Shown here: positions 22,501 to 30,503 of the stretch, in pieces
Layout of the letters: every line of letters begins with the position of its first letter
Position numbering within the stretch: position 1 is the stretch's first letter
Assembly (NCBI GenBank): GCA_977006965.1
Contig: OZ345367.1
Location: forward strand, 1,674,001 to 1,738,000
Length of the DNA: 64,000 nucleotides
Origin: Phymatolithon calcareum
Lineage: Eukaryota; Rhodophyta; Florideophyceae; Hapalidiales
Direction: 5' to 3'
The notes under the pieces: model-generated
What the model was told of the DNA's origin: nothing
What the model saw: the letters and a program-made list of their open reading frames with translations, nothing else
Database searches by the model: none
Program-made: the position numbers and the translations under genes

Positions 22501-25500
22501 TGCATTTTTGGAGATGATGAACTCCATTCTGGCGTGTGGAGATGTTCCAGGGCTGTTTGAAGGAGAGGCAAAAGCAACCCTCTTGAGGGAAATTCAAGAC
22601 AATCTGAAGGGGTCAGCAGCAACTGAGACACGCAGCGAAGCCCTTTACTCCCATTTTCTCGATGGCGTGAGAACGAATTTGCACGTTATTTTCAGCATAC
22701 CTATTCTTCATGAAGAGTTGAAAGGCAATGGCGAACAGAGATCCGAAGCCAATGCGAGGAAAGATCTCACATCTCGATCTCCTGCATTATACAATCGTTG
22801 CATTGTTGATTGGTTTGGAGACTGGGATTCAGAAACTTTAGAGTCCATCGCGGATTTGAAGCTCGAAGTGTCGCGGGGCGAAGAGCGTCAAGTGGTCGTG
22901 AACTCTGCAGTGAGAATGCACAGAATTGCCAAGAAGCATTTCCGTGAACTTCCCAATAATACTTCCGCAGTAACACCGCGGCACTACCTGGAGTTCATAG
23001 AGCAATTGAACCGAATTGCTCTTGAGAAGGCACAGTCGATTCAGCAAGGAGCCGCTAGGTTGAAAGAAGGGCTTCAAAAATTGCGCCAGGCAGGTATTGC
23101 CGTAGATGACTTGAAGGAGTCTCTCAGCGAGAAAACTGTGCACCTAACTCAGAAGGAGGCAGAGGCGAATGATACTTTGCGATTGATGAGTGAAGAACAA
23201 AGACGAGCTGAAAAATCGAAACTTGATGCGGAGAAATTGGCCGTGGCTGCAGAAGAAGCTGCCGAGGCTGCTCGAGTTCAACAAGAAGAAGTAACGCTGC
23301 AGTTGGCCGCGGTAGAGCCGAAAGTAATTGCGGCACGAGAAGCAGTGGGATCTATTCGAAAAGAGAATCTTGAAGAATTGCGAGGAATGCCGAATCCTCC
23401 GTCCAGTGTACGAGCTGCGCTTGATGCGGTCATGATTCTTCTTGATGCTGCAACTCAAAACACTATCGGTAGCTATACTTGGGGGCAAATTCGAAGCAGA
23501 ATGCGGGACCGTGAGTTCATTCCGTCGATTCTTAACTTTGACAGTGATCTCATTCCAGCTGCGTTAAGACAACAGATCGAGAAAAAAATCTTTAGCAACA
23601 AGAACTTTGACATTGAGCGAATATGCTACGCTTCTATGGCTGCTGGACCACTTGCTGAATGGACGGTTGCAATATTGGATTATGCTACCGTGCAGGAATC
23701 GGTGGCGCCGTTGCGTGCTGAAGTAGAGGGGCTTCAAGAGGAAGAGGATGAACTTGTTCAGAAAAACATGGAAGCGAAGAGAAGTGTATCTGCTTTGGAG
23801 AAGCGAATTGATCAATGTCGAACTCAGTATGCTGTTCTTGTTGGTGAAGCGGAGCGGGTTCGAAGCGAGATCCAAGATGCCGAGGGAAAACTTACCCAAG
23901 CTGAAAAAATGCTAGACTCGCTGGGAGAAGAATGGGAAAGATGGGTGTCGGAAATGAAGAAGTACAATGCAGATGCAACTACCGTCTGGGGCAATGCAGT
24001 TTATGCTTCCGCGTTTGTTGCGTACGCTGGTCCCCTTGATCAACGGCAGAGGAAGAACATCTGTGCAGACTGGACCCAGGCTCTAGAAGAAGAAGGTGTT
24101 GAATTTGATAATTCTATGTGCTTGTCAACTTTTCTTACGTCATCCGAAGACCGAGCGTTTTGGATCCGGCAAAGTTTACCAGTTGACGAAACGAGCCTTC
24201 AAAATTATGCTATCCTTCTACGGTCGGCGCGATATCCTCTAATCGTGGACCCGTCTGGAAAATCGTCGGATCTACTAAAATCAATTCTGGGTTTGAGTGA
24301 CGGGTCCGAGCAAAGTCAAGCAAGATCAATGAACAAGCGCTCTAGTCTAAAGCAACCAGGTTCATGTAGTATGAGTACTTCTTCGTTTGCTCAAACTGGA
24401 AAGAAGTCGTATATCCGAGCTGTGGAGTCAGCGGTGAGATTCGGGACCAGTGTTCTTATTGACAATGCGGAACGATTCGACTTTACTGTACTCCCACTAC
24501 TCGGCCAAGAATCTTCATTTGGTAATTCGACTGATTTCCGCAAAAGTGCATCTCCTCGACAAGCGAGACAAGGATCTGAACAAGATATGAAGAGATCACA
24601 ACAAAGGCTTGTGAGATTGGGAGACAGAGATGTTGCTCTAAGTCCTGGCTTTCGCATGTTCTTATCAACAGGAAATATCTCGGAAGTACCAATAGCCGCT
24701 GTCTCGCGATCATCGGTTGTATCCTTTGCCATGAGTGCAGCTGCTCTGCAAGCCAAGTGCGTATCTCGTACACTCACTGCGTTGCAACCGGCAATTGAAG
24801 AGCAACGAACTTCGTACATAATTTCGTCGTTGGCGTGTGAGCAGAGAAAGAAGGAACTTGAAGATTCTCTTCTTTTGGAAATTAGCAATGCGGAAGATGT
24901 TGGCACTGAGTTGTTGCGCGGAACTCTTCTTCAAACACTTACCAATCTGAAACAAGAGACCATTCGAGTACATGAGCAGGAACAAGAAAACAACGTTGCG
25001 GCGGACGAAGCCAGACTGTACGAGAAAATATACCAAAATCTCGCAAATGCTGGTTTATGTATTTACAACATATTGGAAAACTTGCAATCATTGAATCCGT
25101 TGTATCGATTCTCTCCATCTGAATTCTTTGGCCTCTTCGACTCAGCCCTCGTGAAGGCAACAAAAACTGGATATGACCCTGCACCATCTCCGTTTGATAT
25201 TCACCGTGAGCTTGTTCGGGTGGTTTACTTGCACGTCGTCCCTTCACTTTTTCCACCACACAAGCTGGCTTTCGCGTGTGCATTGGTTATTGCTGCAATG
25301 CAGTTTCGCAAAAGCGCTACTGATTCATTTTTGCATCCTGAAGATGCTTCGGAAATTCGTGATGCTCTAGCAAAAACTTCCCATGCTTCCATGCCGAGTG
25401 AAACTGTTCATGTCCAAGACTTGAAGCTTTGCCAGCAGCTGTCCAACATTATGAATACCAAAGAAGCGAAAACTAATTCTTCATCGGAAGATCCAGAGCA

Positions 25501-27571
25501 GGCAACTTTTGCAGACGTTGCAGCTCAGCCGCTGTATAACATTTTGACAATGAGGTCGGGCGATACAATCTTGCTGCCCCGACTTTTCGACGAGCTGGCA
25601 AATGCACTTCCAGGTGGGAAAGAAACCCTTCATGGTTCCTCAACACGAGCAGATATTGTTCTTTCATCGCTCATGAAGTCCCTTGCCAGCCGTGAACACA
25701 CTGATATGAATGGCGGAGATCACTATTTGCCGCTTCTTTTGTGCTCCAGGGGTGCGAACTCAGATCCCTGTGAATTGGCCACTACAATGGCCACTCAATT
25801 ATCCATCACTGTGGAAAGCATTGCATTGAGCAATGAGCACACAGCAGAGGTTATTGGAAATATTCTTTCCGCCGTAACCCGGCGTCAAGTCGGAGAACCA
25901 TTGATATTGCTGATGAAAAATGTTCATCTCGCATCTCGGAAGTGCTGTGAAAGACTGAAACGTGAAATTGGGAAGAACCCACAAGGCCTTCCGTACCTTC
26001 TCGTCATGGCAGCAGAGGTGACCAGCGGTGCTCCACAGCACCTTGTTGATCTTGCGATTGACTGTAGAGTGTTGGCATTTGAAGTACCCTCATCTCTTCG
26101 CACAAATCTGAGCAGATGTCACACTGTACTGAATGCGAGCTTTAGTGACGAATGGCTTCGGCGAACATACATTGCAATTACCTGGCTTCATGGGGCATTG
26201 TTGGAACGGCGACAATATTCACCGGTTGGGTTTTCCAAGCCGTACAGCTTTTCCGAAGGGGATTTGATCAGTGCATGGGATGCCGTCATGAACCATCACA
26301 AATCCGGGGTGAAACTCATGGATGAACAAAGCGTCGCCGCCCTGATTCATTTATTGTCTACGAGCGTTTATGGCGGTCGTGTGGAACAGCAAGCTGATGT
26401 TCAGGTACTCCATGAGTTTGTATCTGATTTGCTGTATCGTGTGCTCCTACGAGAGATCAAGAGTACCAGTGTGGCTGTGGTCGATACATCGCATGTGGAA
26501 AAGAATATTGCCATCCCCGTTGATGACCCTCTAATGCGGACGGTGCATGATGAGCTTCCCCTCCTGGCGCCTACGGACTGGTTTGGAATGCCTCCCAAAA
26601 CCAGCGAAAGCTACACAGTTCGTGAGGGACAAAACATTTTGAAAGTTTTCTTGGCTCTTCTTCCATCCCAAGTACAGAGAAAACACGGCGATGAGGAAGC
26701 GTTGGATGTGCAAGATTCAAATGAGCAAATTCGCGGAAAGATCGAAGCTTTACTTAGTGGATTGCCAGAGATACGAAAAACTTTGGTGGAGAAATTGGAT
26801 TCGCCCAGTGCCCTTCGACGATATTTGGAACGGGAACAGGAATTATGCTCGGAATGTATTCTATCTCTTCGTACCGATCTGGTGTACTTGAAAGATGTTA
26901 TTGATGGCAGGTCGAGAGAGTCGGCACGAAGTCGGTCGCTACGGAAGGCTGCAGTCTCGTGGGACGTGCGCGGCTCAAACAGCATTCCGAAGGAATGGGT
27001 GTCGTTTGCTAAGTATACCAGCGCGGACAAGTCGATTCGCGGATTGATTTCAAAGTTAAATTCAAGTCATCGTTGGCTAAGCTCAAGGTTGTGCTCAAAC
27101 GACATGACTGAAAAGATTGTGAACCTCAGTTTTGCGTTGCGGCCAAGCTCCCTGATAGCTGCACTGGGTCAATTTGCGGCTCAACAAGCGGGCATTCCTG
27201 AGCATACCCTGCGGCCTGTTCTAGGGAGCAAAACACAGTGTGATGGCAATGATGCATGGTCTGTGGAAGGATTGACTCTTGAAGGGGGATTGTGGAACGA
27301 CGAAAGTGGGTTGGTCGTATTCTCTGATGGGTCTCCGAATGACTTGCCTGCTTGCACACTGTGGTGGGGCGACTCCAACGCAAGAGATACCGCTGCCAGT
27401 AAGAACGGCTGCGCTTACATTCATCTGCCGCTCTACGACAGCGGTTCTAGAGAACGACTTTTGTGTGAGCTTTTCGTTCCTGTCGATCGTGCGATCCCAA
27501 CCGGCAAATGGCGCTTGTCTGCAACTGCGCTGATGGTATCATCGACGATGCCGCAGGAGATACATGATTGA
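13577..27571 (+). CDS. DYNC1H1-like: Cytoplasmic dynein heavy chain, intronless
   Basis: This is the minus-end-directed microtubule motor, 4664 aa from the first ATG (human DYNC1H1 has about 4646). ATG 13661 (residue 29) is an alternative start. Order along the protein: N-terminal tail; linker with RSVFPRFFFMSDTDLL near residue 1543; AAA1 Walker A GPAGTGKT (1837-1844) and Walker B CFDEFNR (D1889, E1890); AAA2 GDAGCGKS (2134); AAA3 GPPGCGKS (2523) with FCDEVN; AAA4 GVPGTGKK (2910) with FDESN; stalk coiled coils about 3150-3450 around a microtubule-binding tip near FIPSILNF (about 3313); AAA5 YPLIVDPSGK (about 3553); AAA6; and a C-terminal domain to 4664. FNCDESFD and TSQQLSILQ after AAA1 are closer to cytoplasmic dynein 1 than to axonemal chains. 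The usual Ser/Thr after the AAA4 Walker A lysine is Lys. The whole 14 kb frame is open without an intron. Confidence 0.97.
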   Translation: MKAQAVLGLCKSEKLEQTDAGGFCKNFQMQQAAALSTLQSLGYRDCSENIRSIADGRTKLLRGDSGQFAAVSRHGDAFDFLVIGADTECPVGTLREFLESAIIPMSDEYAIDIGVAKPERESLRKRIREAAVALDVLAKGQKVRVRPADIAIHPQILQLVENDANVSPESVPEHLTNDLALINQLQTQVLHWRKEIDRLVQLSRAGPGATLSAEEETMFWSSLDSAFVNAQMTLSSSPIKISLQLLARNRRATGFMMDVTQILDTGRLRAAGVLNLVQGLPIVALRTADTEENLLKSVKQFWEHMISKLRISSLPIERAMSLTDSVSAEVDSSLKALQKSRGGLLNSSFQSFFAFVEASCTVFEAWAEGYDRCRIAAREIASKRAETLPPRKAPAFAALRTRIEEAFEFRSHNSALRAVLEKQSLVNPSAGGFLEKLDVAYQSVVLQCDAGIALDTSPSGVTSWSKAREEYSILTEEIEEAVALQFQEAICEMQNLSAMALFAADFGQLVDRPLMDNATSICAAKVLNIGHCNLSALQKQWENYRSINRGRTQFRHLPAICTKTVQARVISIALGRILNETGTILGSVRMNNDPDLVEFAEKIESFSKQTDAASILKSWLSSSSTTIFRPNRPLLSEIPSNENGDMEIGIDEQTVDILRAIFFFEQDAVLSSLVQQELLVRAREAHCMLQVYSRMSAALGCYTDTCALVQSVDVRAFKLICPLVLDKRESARQALLESSKLSCADSFDVLLECAEKCFTSCRLYTDALRALVDEHRFVFESLDALSSVCFKPEMTERNKDIAKHVAEVLRRMSSTIRSMRSRVSDSSKFEGYMKTAVEREFQNVFDAVLSQSIFHWISELKAGRVPELISNLRLSSLGDSYLLDPDVTSIHTASLNALRNLSAAAHGLLSNRDFLEEDDPIFCIVLPSLSRCFESDRSASRAATRAMECITHELERLQANVRLWSPFSFLFSLDKSALLKSISADTESARNVLSSLSSVADEIRALERQELRNGETSSYLQTAAVSAQLQTIVSGTVRDALEACSEFCAEQTHEIYKLFSTSKGSIKSALGKDAIEVVLLLKSVEESVFGVTDLKIAALEEIEALINKTSLVPMPSTWISHEVLSAELVMLKKLHAQRSSTVLVNLAELKSKYKKEKELFEVNLSEFHARSDKVWEEHGSVQSSKGPDDGLLSFPMDDFCLTSLQAEVMDLKLESSRLQSIERALQFEQSSYDTLVETLAVEVDTICKSLTALQALSERLVEVGNTTFENFDGRSLRKRIEAINSEVSALESYHGASAAVTKLRATTDNHLKVHGLLSNLRSCSLSPLRERDILKTLFGDLNPSESVRQKKLHDFWRCDLLKHDTYLREVFDIASGESALAEFLNGVRRTWSSRQPSFIHRDGIKLLDCIPALVDELHDQLQALSTMAGSQFVALFEEERKSWETRLSRCQEVLEEITEVQMQWVHLRSLFDVGSAGSSLRKKLRREFIAFSNVDSQIVSFFDYLEASTGLVEGLNAAMGLDRILGDLNDIVRSLASFLEGQRSVFPRFFFMSDTDLLLVLSMSPRRMETLIPSLGKLFSGIGQVEYTVTETHGVITTSVVSKEGERLQLCRPVAFEDGSSITDFLSNLDITLKESLQHLLPKALVGVEDLIYTDGEITTTSLQQTLDNFPAQILLLSSRIIFTRKVEESFSGPAHDLNRLLAKLIDKLDHLCRSVIPDDGKRRACDPTGSKREHIIKELVYQRDTLRILVQANISSASAHQWNHQLRSYSEDGTGGKMGFGATAMTVMMKCADARFEYGWEYLGVGDTLVQTPLTSRCYLTLSQALHRGLGGSPFGPAGTGKTETVKSLGRLLGRNVVVFNCDESFDAVSVGRILAGVSRVGFWVCFDEFNRLSASSLSSTSQQLSILQNAVKCGYRTVDNFYGGDVPVSIGSGLGIFITMNPTYSGRRELPSNLKSLFRPCAMPRPDYLVIAEVLLMSYSFRASGTLGAKLVHLFDCLKQVIRDRPHYDFGLRSLKSSIVIAGKLRSTISSSQIENPATAITEPDEARAVVLSLQETLKPRLLPQDVQEFNAYIRNLFPSVCTSDFQLPANLLNAVCSSSKERNFEVTASFLQRIGQMYNLLKHRPGIMLVGDAGCGKSTSWQILFESLRRLSDADKGTESTIERKSSLTVLDPKLLTSAQLYGSLDLSTREWTDGIFTKKLRDCALLSETSQSADYLNWIVFDGDIDPNWVENLNSVLDDTRLLTLPSGERIPLSSSIRILFEVDNLKHANPSTVSRCGLVYFDEGDPLSGVLRSQLENTLSKAGILSSTREEILRISDTFALFAESIPQYGKGILRQPKCSFVSGVMGLFSSMLTQLLSARLHDDIVEAPKEEKDAAFDRARSGKSIGTTLTPAVLARCFLLSAKTAIGSSFAHDNAVALNSALLKHMQGCSHFLDVVLAEYDGPSLFGAAFDAKTASSFNFATAATEEVVLQDLPGQIGSPDIVIPTPSSLRLTQIVRDAIWNQEFLHCQNSLVVLCGPPGCGKSMVLTSALNDLPGVELATISMSSRTTITDVIAVLKAHMEVSKSLNGDLVLSPKTPHKQTVLFCDEVNLGAPDEYGTQYVANFIRCLVERKGFWSGTRPRWTHVQGLRIVAACNPAEDAGRHHLPARLMRHALLVRVEQPNRHDLLTIFKVHMAGLLKYLDSRLESRADVLTNAMVDFFLANKERFAPTALGPLEPHYVYSARELIRWVRGMKHILTCNLEPSNVFSSVGSPSRAIEKIWEEVLRAFNHEAKRLFMDRLVSKSELKFAEKSLGEVLKIHFGHDGTPIPDMLYSSWLKLEGDDASADTFQVVTDIEEFREVVYQRLRVFAEEEGLGGAWMSGRGAASLDDAIDQFAVTDDVLKHLARIERVLSLPLGHAVLMGVPGTGKKTLARFAAWMLGATVFQVRSHASYTALNFADDIRNVLRQAGVYHQKVVVIFDESNDLDSAFLEMMNSILACGDVPGLFEGEAKATLLREIQDNLKGSAATETRSEALYSHFLDGVRTNLHVIFSIPILHEELKGNGEQRSEANARKDLTSRSPALYNRCIVDWFGDWDSETLESIADLKLEVSRGEERQVVVNSAVRMHRIAKKHFRELPNNTSAVTPRHYLEFIEQLNRIALEKAQSIQQGAARLKEGLQKLRQAGIAVDDLKESLSEKTVHLTQKEAEANDTLRLMSEEQRRAEKSKLDAEKLAVAAEEAAEAARVQQEEVTLQLAAVEPKVIAAREAVGSIRKENLEELRGMPNPPSSVRAALDAVMILLDAATQNTIGSYTWGQIRSRMRDREFIPSILNFDSDLIPAALRQQIEKKIFSNKNFDIERICYASMAAGPLAEWTVAILDYATVQESVAPLRAEVEGLQEEEDELVQKNMEAKRSVSALEKRIDQCRTQYAVLVGEAERVRSEIQDAEGKLTQAEKMLDSLGEEWERWVSEMKKYNADATTVWGNAVYASAFVAYAGPLDQRQRKNICADWTQALEEEGVEFDNSMCLSTFLTSSEDRAFWIRQSLPVDETSLQNYAILLRSARYPLIVDPSGKSSDLLKSILGLSDGSEQSQARSMNKRSSLKQPGSCSMSTSSFAQTGKKSYIRAVESAVRFGTSVLIDNAERFDFTVLPLLGQESSFGNSTDFRKSASPRQARQGSEQDMKRSQQRLVRLGDRDVALSPGFRMFLSTGNISEVPIAAVSRSSVVSFAMSAAALQAKCVSRTLTALQPAIEEQRTSYIISSLACEQRKKELEDSLLLEISNAEDVGTELLRGTLLQTLTNLKQETIRVHEQEQENNVAADEARLYEKIYQNLANAGLCIYNILENLQSLNPLYRFSPSEFFGLFDSALVKATKTGYDPAPSPFDIHRELVRVVYLHVVPSLFPPHKLAFACALVIAAMQFRKSATDSFLHPEDASEIRDALAKTSHASMPSETVHVQDLKLCQQLSNIMNTKEAKTNSSSEDPEQATFADVAAQPLYNILTMRSGDTILLPRLFDELANALPGGKETLHGSSTRADIVLSSLMKSLASREHTDMNGGDHYLPLLLCSRGANSDPCELATTMATQLSITVESIALSNEHTAEVIGNILSAVTRRQVGEPLILLMKNVHLASRKCCERLKREIGKNPQGLPYLLVMAAEVTSGAPQHLVDLAIDCRVLAFEVPSSLRTNLSRCHTVLNASFSDEWLRRTYIAITWLHGALLERRQYSPVGFSKPYSFSEGDLISAWDAVMNHHKSGVKLMDEQSVAALIHLLSTSVYGGRVEQQADVQVLHEFVSDLLYRVLLREIKSTSVAVVDTSHVEKNIAIPVDDPLMRTVHDELPLLAPTDWFGMPPKTSESYTVREGQNILKVFLALLPSQVQRKHGDEEALDVQDSNEQIRGKIEALLSGLPEIRKTLVEKLDSPSALRRYLEREQELCSECILSLRTDLVYLKDVIDGRSRESARSRSLRKAAVSWDVRGSNSIPKEWVSFAKYTSADKSIRGLISKLNSSHRWLSSRLCSNDMTEKIVNLSFALRPSSLIAALGQFAAQQAGIPEHTLRPVLGSKTQCDGNDAWSVEGLTLEGGLWNDESGLVVFSDGSPNDLPACTLWWGDSNARDTAASKNGCAYIHLPLYDSGSRERLLCELFVPVDRAIPTGKWRLSATALMVSSTMPQEIHD

Positions 27572-28582
27572 ACAAAAACTTTTTGGCAGAATCGACTCCG
27601 CATCGACAATAGGAAGCTAGGCGTCCCGCAAGGACAACAAACAGAACTGACTCAAAGGAAAATAAAGTTTTAGAAATTTACTGACGAGAATTCTTGCACA
27701 CCGAACAAAATGCAAGACGAAATAGAATAGAAGATCAAGTTAACTCTGCACATACAAAACTTGGAAGTAAATCACAAACGCATATCTGTACAGAAAACAA
27801 CACCTGCGAAGTAAAAAGTAGCAAGAAAATCAACTTCGAATTAGAATAGGCACGAACCACGTAAAAAGAAGACTGTCCCGCGGCAATGACTCATTTGCTT
27901 GCGATAGTTAAGGACAACATGTTCCTCCTTCCGAATGAATCGAACGCGAAGCAGATCAAAGGTACCACGGGAGGTTGCCGGTTCCAGCAGCAACACAAGC
28001 TGTTGAACGAGGTTTATCACCACACACACAGCAGCAAGACGCAAACTGTGCAAAGTGTAGGACGAGTCCGAAGACCCCTCGCACTCGAGAAGCGCCATCG
28101 CCGCCAACACATCGGTTCTTCCAGACTGTCTGGGCATGAGTTGGACTGTGACAGATACGACGATCCATCCCTTTACACGCAATTTTGATCTGGTTTGAAG
28201 AATCTGAACAGAGGACATAACAATAACTTACCTTGCTGAGGAAGCGATGATTTTCTTCCACGGAGAAATAAGTCTCACATTGGAGGTTACATCCCGATCA
28301 ATGAGTACAGTACCCCAACCCTGGAGCGGTCGGCCGACCGCGGAAGTTATGTCCGCATGGAACAGTTCCACACGTGTCATTCATGTGATAATGGGCAACA
28401 CATCTGTCAACATTTCAAATTTTATGCAGTATTCTGGTGACTTAGGGTTTCCTTTAACTGTCGCCATGACGTACAGCATGCAGCCAAAGATGTCTACTGT
28501 GGATGCAGATATTGATAGAAAGGCTCGCACAAAGCAACTTCTTCAAATACCCTGACATCCGGCCTTACAGAAATCCAGACAG
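27572..28582. other. Intergenic; possible unrecognised spliced gene
   Basis: AATAAAG at about 27660 is a likely polyadenylation signal for dynein. On the minus strand, overlapping frames at 27841-28218 and about 28233-28385 look gene-like (for example VELFHADITSAVGRPLQGWG), and a GTAAGT donor lies at about 28233. I could not assemble a convincing spliced product or name a family. Confidence 0.25.
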
Positions 28583-28695
28583 GACAACGTGGCCGAGTGG
28601 TCTAAGAGGCATTCCTCGACTTCAGGCGTTGCGTTTAGGCCGCAATCACATTGTGGCGTGGGTTCGAATACTTCACGAATACCCCACCGTTGTCA
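28583..28695 (+). tRNA. Disrupted class II tRNA-like gene
   Basis: The acceptor arms GACAACG (28583-28589) and CGTTGTC (28688-28694) pair perfectly. The A-box TGGCCGAGTGG and B-box GGTTCGAATAC are both present, and a T5 run at about 28719-28723 fits a Pol III terminator. The D stem is GCC/GGC, and a long variable arm forms (28639-28646 with 28650-28657), so it is of Leu/Ser class II type. The T stem GTGGG (28658-28662) pairs with CCCAC (28683-28687) but encloses 20 nt instead of 7, so about 13 nt are extra, like an ectopic intron or a small duplication (CGAATAC occurs twice). The anticodon arm is irregular: CGAC/GTTG around TTCAGGC would give anticodon CAG (Leu), with six unexplained bases before it. 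A tRNA pseudogene is the main alternative. Confidence 0.6.
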
Positions 28696-28948
28696 CTGCA
28701 CTGATCTTAAATTTTGTTCTTTTTGACAATTATTTACTCATTGAAAAAGACTGTAAGCAACGGTACAGAAGTAGAAGATATACGACCTGATCCATGTTTG
28801 CGCAACCAACGCAGCTAGCTGTGCGTTGCGCAAGTATCAGGCAATCAGATGCACCGTTCTGGTCTTCAGTGGCCAGTCGTATACCTTCACTTCGGCTGAA
28901 TCTTACGCCCACGTCTTGATTCCATCTCGTGAAGGACTGCGTCGCGTC

Positions 28949-29428
28949 ATGCAGCCCTGTTTCATCCCCGCCGCCGCGCACACCTCGTGGCACACGCAGT
29001 CGTCGAGGAGCGTGCAGGCGGTTTCGCGCCGCTGCCGATGTGCGCCGCGGCGATCGCAGGCGCGGATGTGCGTGTCAGCCAGGACGAGGTTTCGAACGAA
29101 TTTGGAAACGCTGTCGACGGTGTCAGGTACCTCCTTGCAACTACTTGCGTTTAAGCGGTATGGCATTCGGCATCCGACCGATGACTGCGTGATAGATAAT
29201 GTGGAAGGCAAGAAAGCGTCTTTTGCAATCCTTGCGAATATTGCGCTGGAGTGCGGTGGATATATTAATAAGAATGCGGCGGAGAAGGCGTTGGGGTTAT
29301 ATGCCGAGCTGGTGGAAGAGGCGAAGAAGAGTCCAGGAAGTCATCCGACGATTGATATGCTGTTGAGGGTTGTGGAAGAGGGTTTGTCGTTTGTTGTTAA
29401 GATTGATGGGGCTTATCTGTCGTCGTGA
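28949..29428 (+). CDS. DUF2322-like protein with basic leader
   Basis: The 159-aa product starts with about 55 residues rich in Arg, Ser and Ala and lacking acidic residues (MQPCFIPAAAHTSWHTQSSR...), which could be an organelle-targeting leader. The rest resembles the bacterial family DUF2322: a short strand ending in IDNVEGKKASFAILA, then AAEKALGLYAELVEEAKKSP and GSHPTIDMLLRVVEEG, matching the family's GL.LYAEH..DA...PG.HPNID..L pattern. The function of the family is unknown. An in-frame ATG at 28826 would add 41 residues. Matching mainly bacterial proteins and having a leader, it could be a transferred or plastid-derived gene; that is inference. Confidence 0.55.
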   Translation: MQPCFIPAAAHTSWHTQSSRSVQAVSRRCRCAPRRSQARMCVSARTRFRTNLETLSTVSGTSLQLLAFKRYGIRHPTDDCVIDNVEGKKASFAILANIALECGGYINKNAAEKALGLYAELVEEAKKSPGSHPTIDMLLRVVEEGLSFVVKIDGAYLSS

Positions 29429-29548
29429 AGGATGGATGGTGTGAGAGGTTTAGTGGTTGTGTGGATAGGAATTTTGGTAAAAATAGTTCAAGAGTGAGTT
29501 TTAACGCAGGTTCTAGGGCTAGATACAGATACAGAAGAATTTCGTTAA

Positions 29549-29572
29549 TAATGTGAATTGCCATTCACATTA
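29549..29572. terminator. Hairpin between convergent 3' ends
   Basis: Perfect 10-bp arms TAATGTGAAT (29549-29558) and its complement (29563-29572) lie between the convergent stops at 29428 and 29709. It may form a 3' end structure for either transcript; the role is inferred from position only. Confidence 0.4.
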
Positions 29573-29708
29573 CATGCCTATTCGGGGAGTTTGTAGGATA
29601 TGTGAAGAGCAGTCCGGTAGGCAAGACAGGAGTGGCAAAATGCAAAAAACAAGATTATTGAAAGCATTTGACAATCAATGCTTTCATGGGGAAGTAGGTT
29701 GGTTGACT

Positions 29709-30503
29709 CTACTTTGCAGATTCGGCGGAGGCTGTTTTCTCAGTTGTGTCGCCAACAGACGAGGGATCGGGAAGCGGTGTGTTACATTCCGAATTTCGTT
29801 TCGAATTGTTGTTTCCACTGATAGAATTAACAATTGGCACATTATCCATATGTCCAGATATGCCATTAAGCCCATTCATGCCATTCATGCCATTCAAGGC
29901 ATGTTTGGCTTCGTTTTCTTCTTCCATGATCATTCGCTCGAACGCTGCGTTGAGAGATTTAACCGTCCCATCTCCATACCTCGTCCCTAGCATATCCGCG
30001 AACGCTTTGATATGCTCTGGATATGCTTCGTAAAAGGTTTGCATGTTGGCAATGATAGCCTGCTCGACATACCAACCGACAAACGGAATGTCGACCTGAC
30101 ATGATGCTTGAATAGTTTGAATGCAAGCGTTGTCCCCCTCCACGTCGCAAGGCTTCATTCTGAGAATGCCGCCCATGGTAATATACTCCTGCAACACGCC
30201 CGGTGTGATGGAAAACTTCATCTCGAACGGCATCTTCTCGTCCCATTCATGAGTGTCAGTAATTTCCAAGTAGGTATCGTCGAACAGAGGTTTTACCATC
30301 GCTGGTATATCGATCGTTTTCGGAACGTATATTTGCTTTCGTGTCCTGACTGTATCGCTAACCTTTTCCTCTGGTGTCGCATCCATTCGGTTGAGAACTC
30401 CATTCTTGACAAGGAAACGCATGAAAGAAGGAGAGGAACGCGCTCGCCACAGAAGGGCGTACGGAATGTCCAGTTTGGTTTCGATTGCGATTTCGGACAC
30501 CAT
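29709..30503 (-). CDS. START/SRPBCC-like lipid-binding fold protein
   Basis: The 264-aa product has an N-terminal domain of about 190 residues that starts like Bet v1/START-type proteins (VSEIAIETKLDIPYALLWRA), continues with MPFEMKFSITPGVLQEYITM and ends with a long amphipathic helix (VGWYVEQAIIANMQTFYEAY). This arrangement suits the DUF2505/SRPBCC clan, whose members have a hydrophobic cavity. The last 75 residues are low complexity with a short NGM/NGL repeat and are probably disordered. The ATG at 30503 directly precedes the domain; the in-frame ATG at 30590 would add 29 residues. The ligand and role are unknown. Confidence 0.5.
   Translation of the reverse strand: MVSEIAIETKLDIPYALLWRARSSPSFMRFLVKNGVLNRMDATPEEKVSDTVRTRKQIYVPKTIDIPAMVKPLFDDTYLEITDTHEWDEKMPFEMKFSITPGVLQEYITMGGILRMKPCDVEGDNACIQTIQASCQVDIPFVGWYVEQAIIANMQTFYEAYPEHIKAFADMLGTRYGDGTVKSLNAAFERMIMEEENEAKHALNGMNGMNGLNGISGHMDNVPIVNSISGNNNSKRNSECNTPLPDPSSVGDTTEKTASAESAK

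Noticed and set aside
13577-27571. Axonemal dynein heavy chain
   Set aside because: The sequence after the AAA1 Walker A (FNCDESFD) and the SQQ..ILQ stretch are of cytoplasmic dynein 1 type rather than axonemal.
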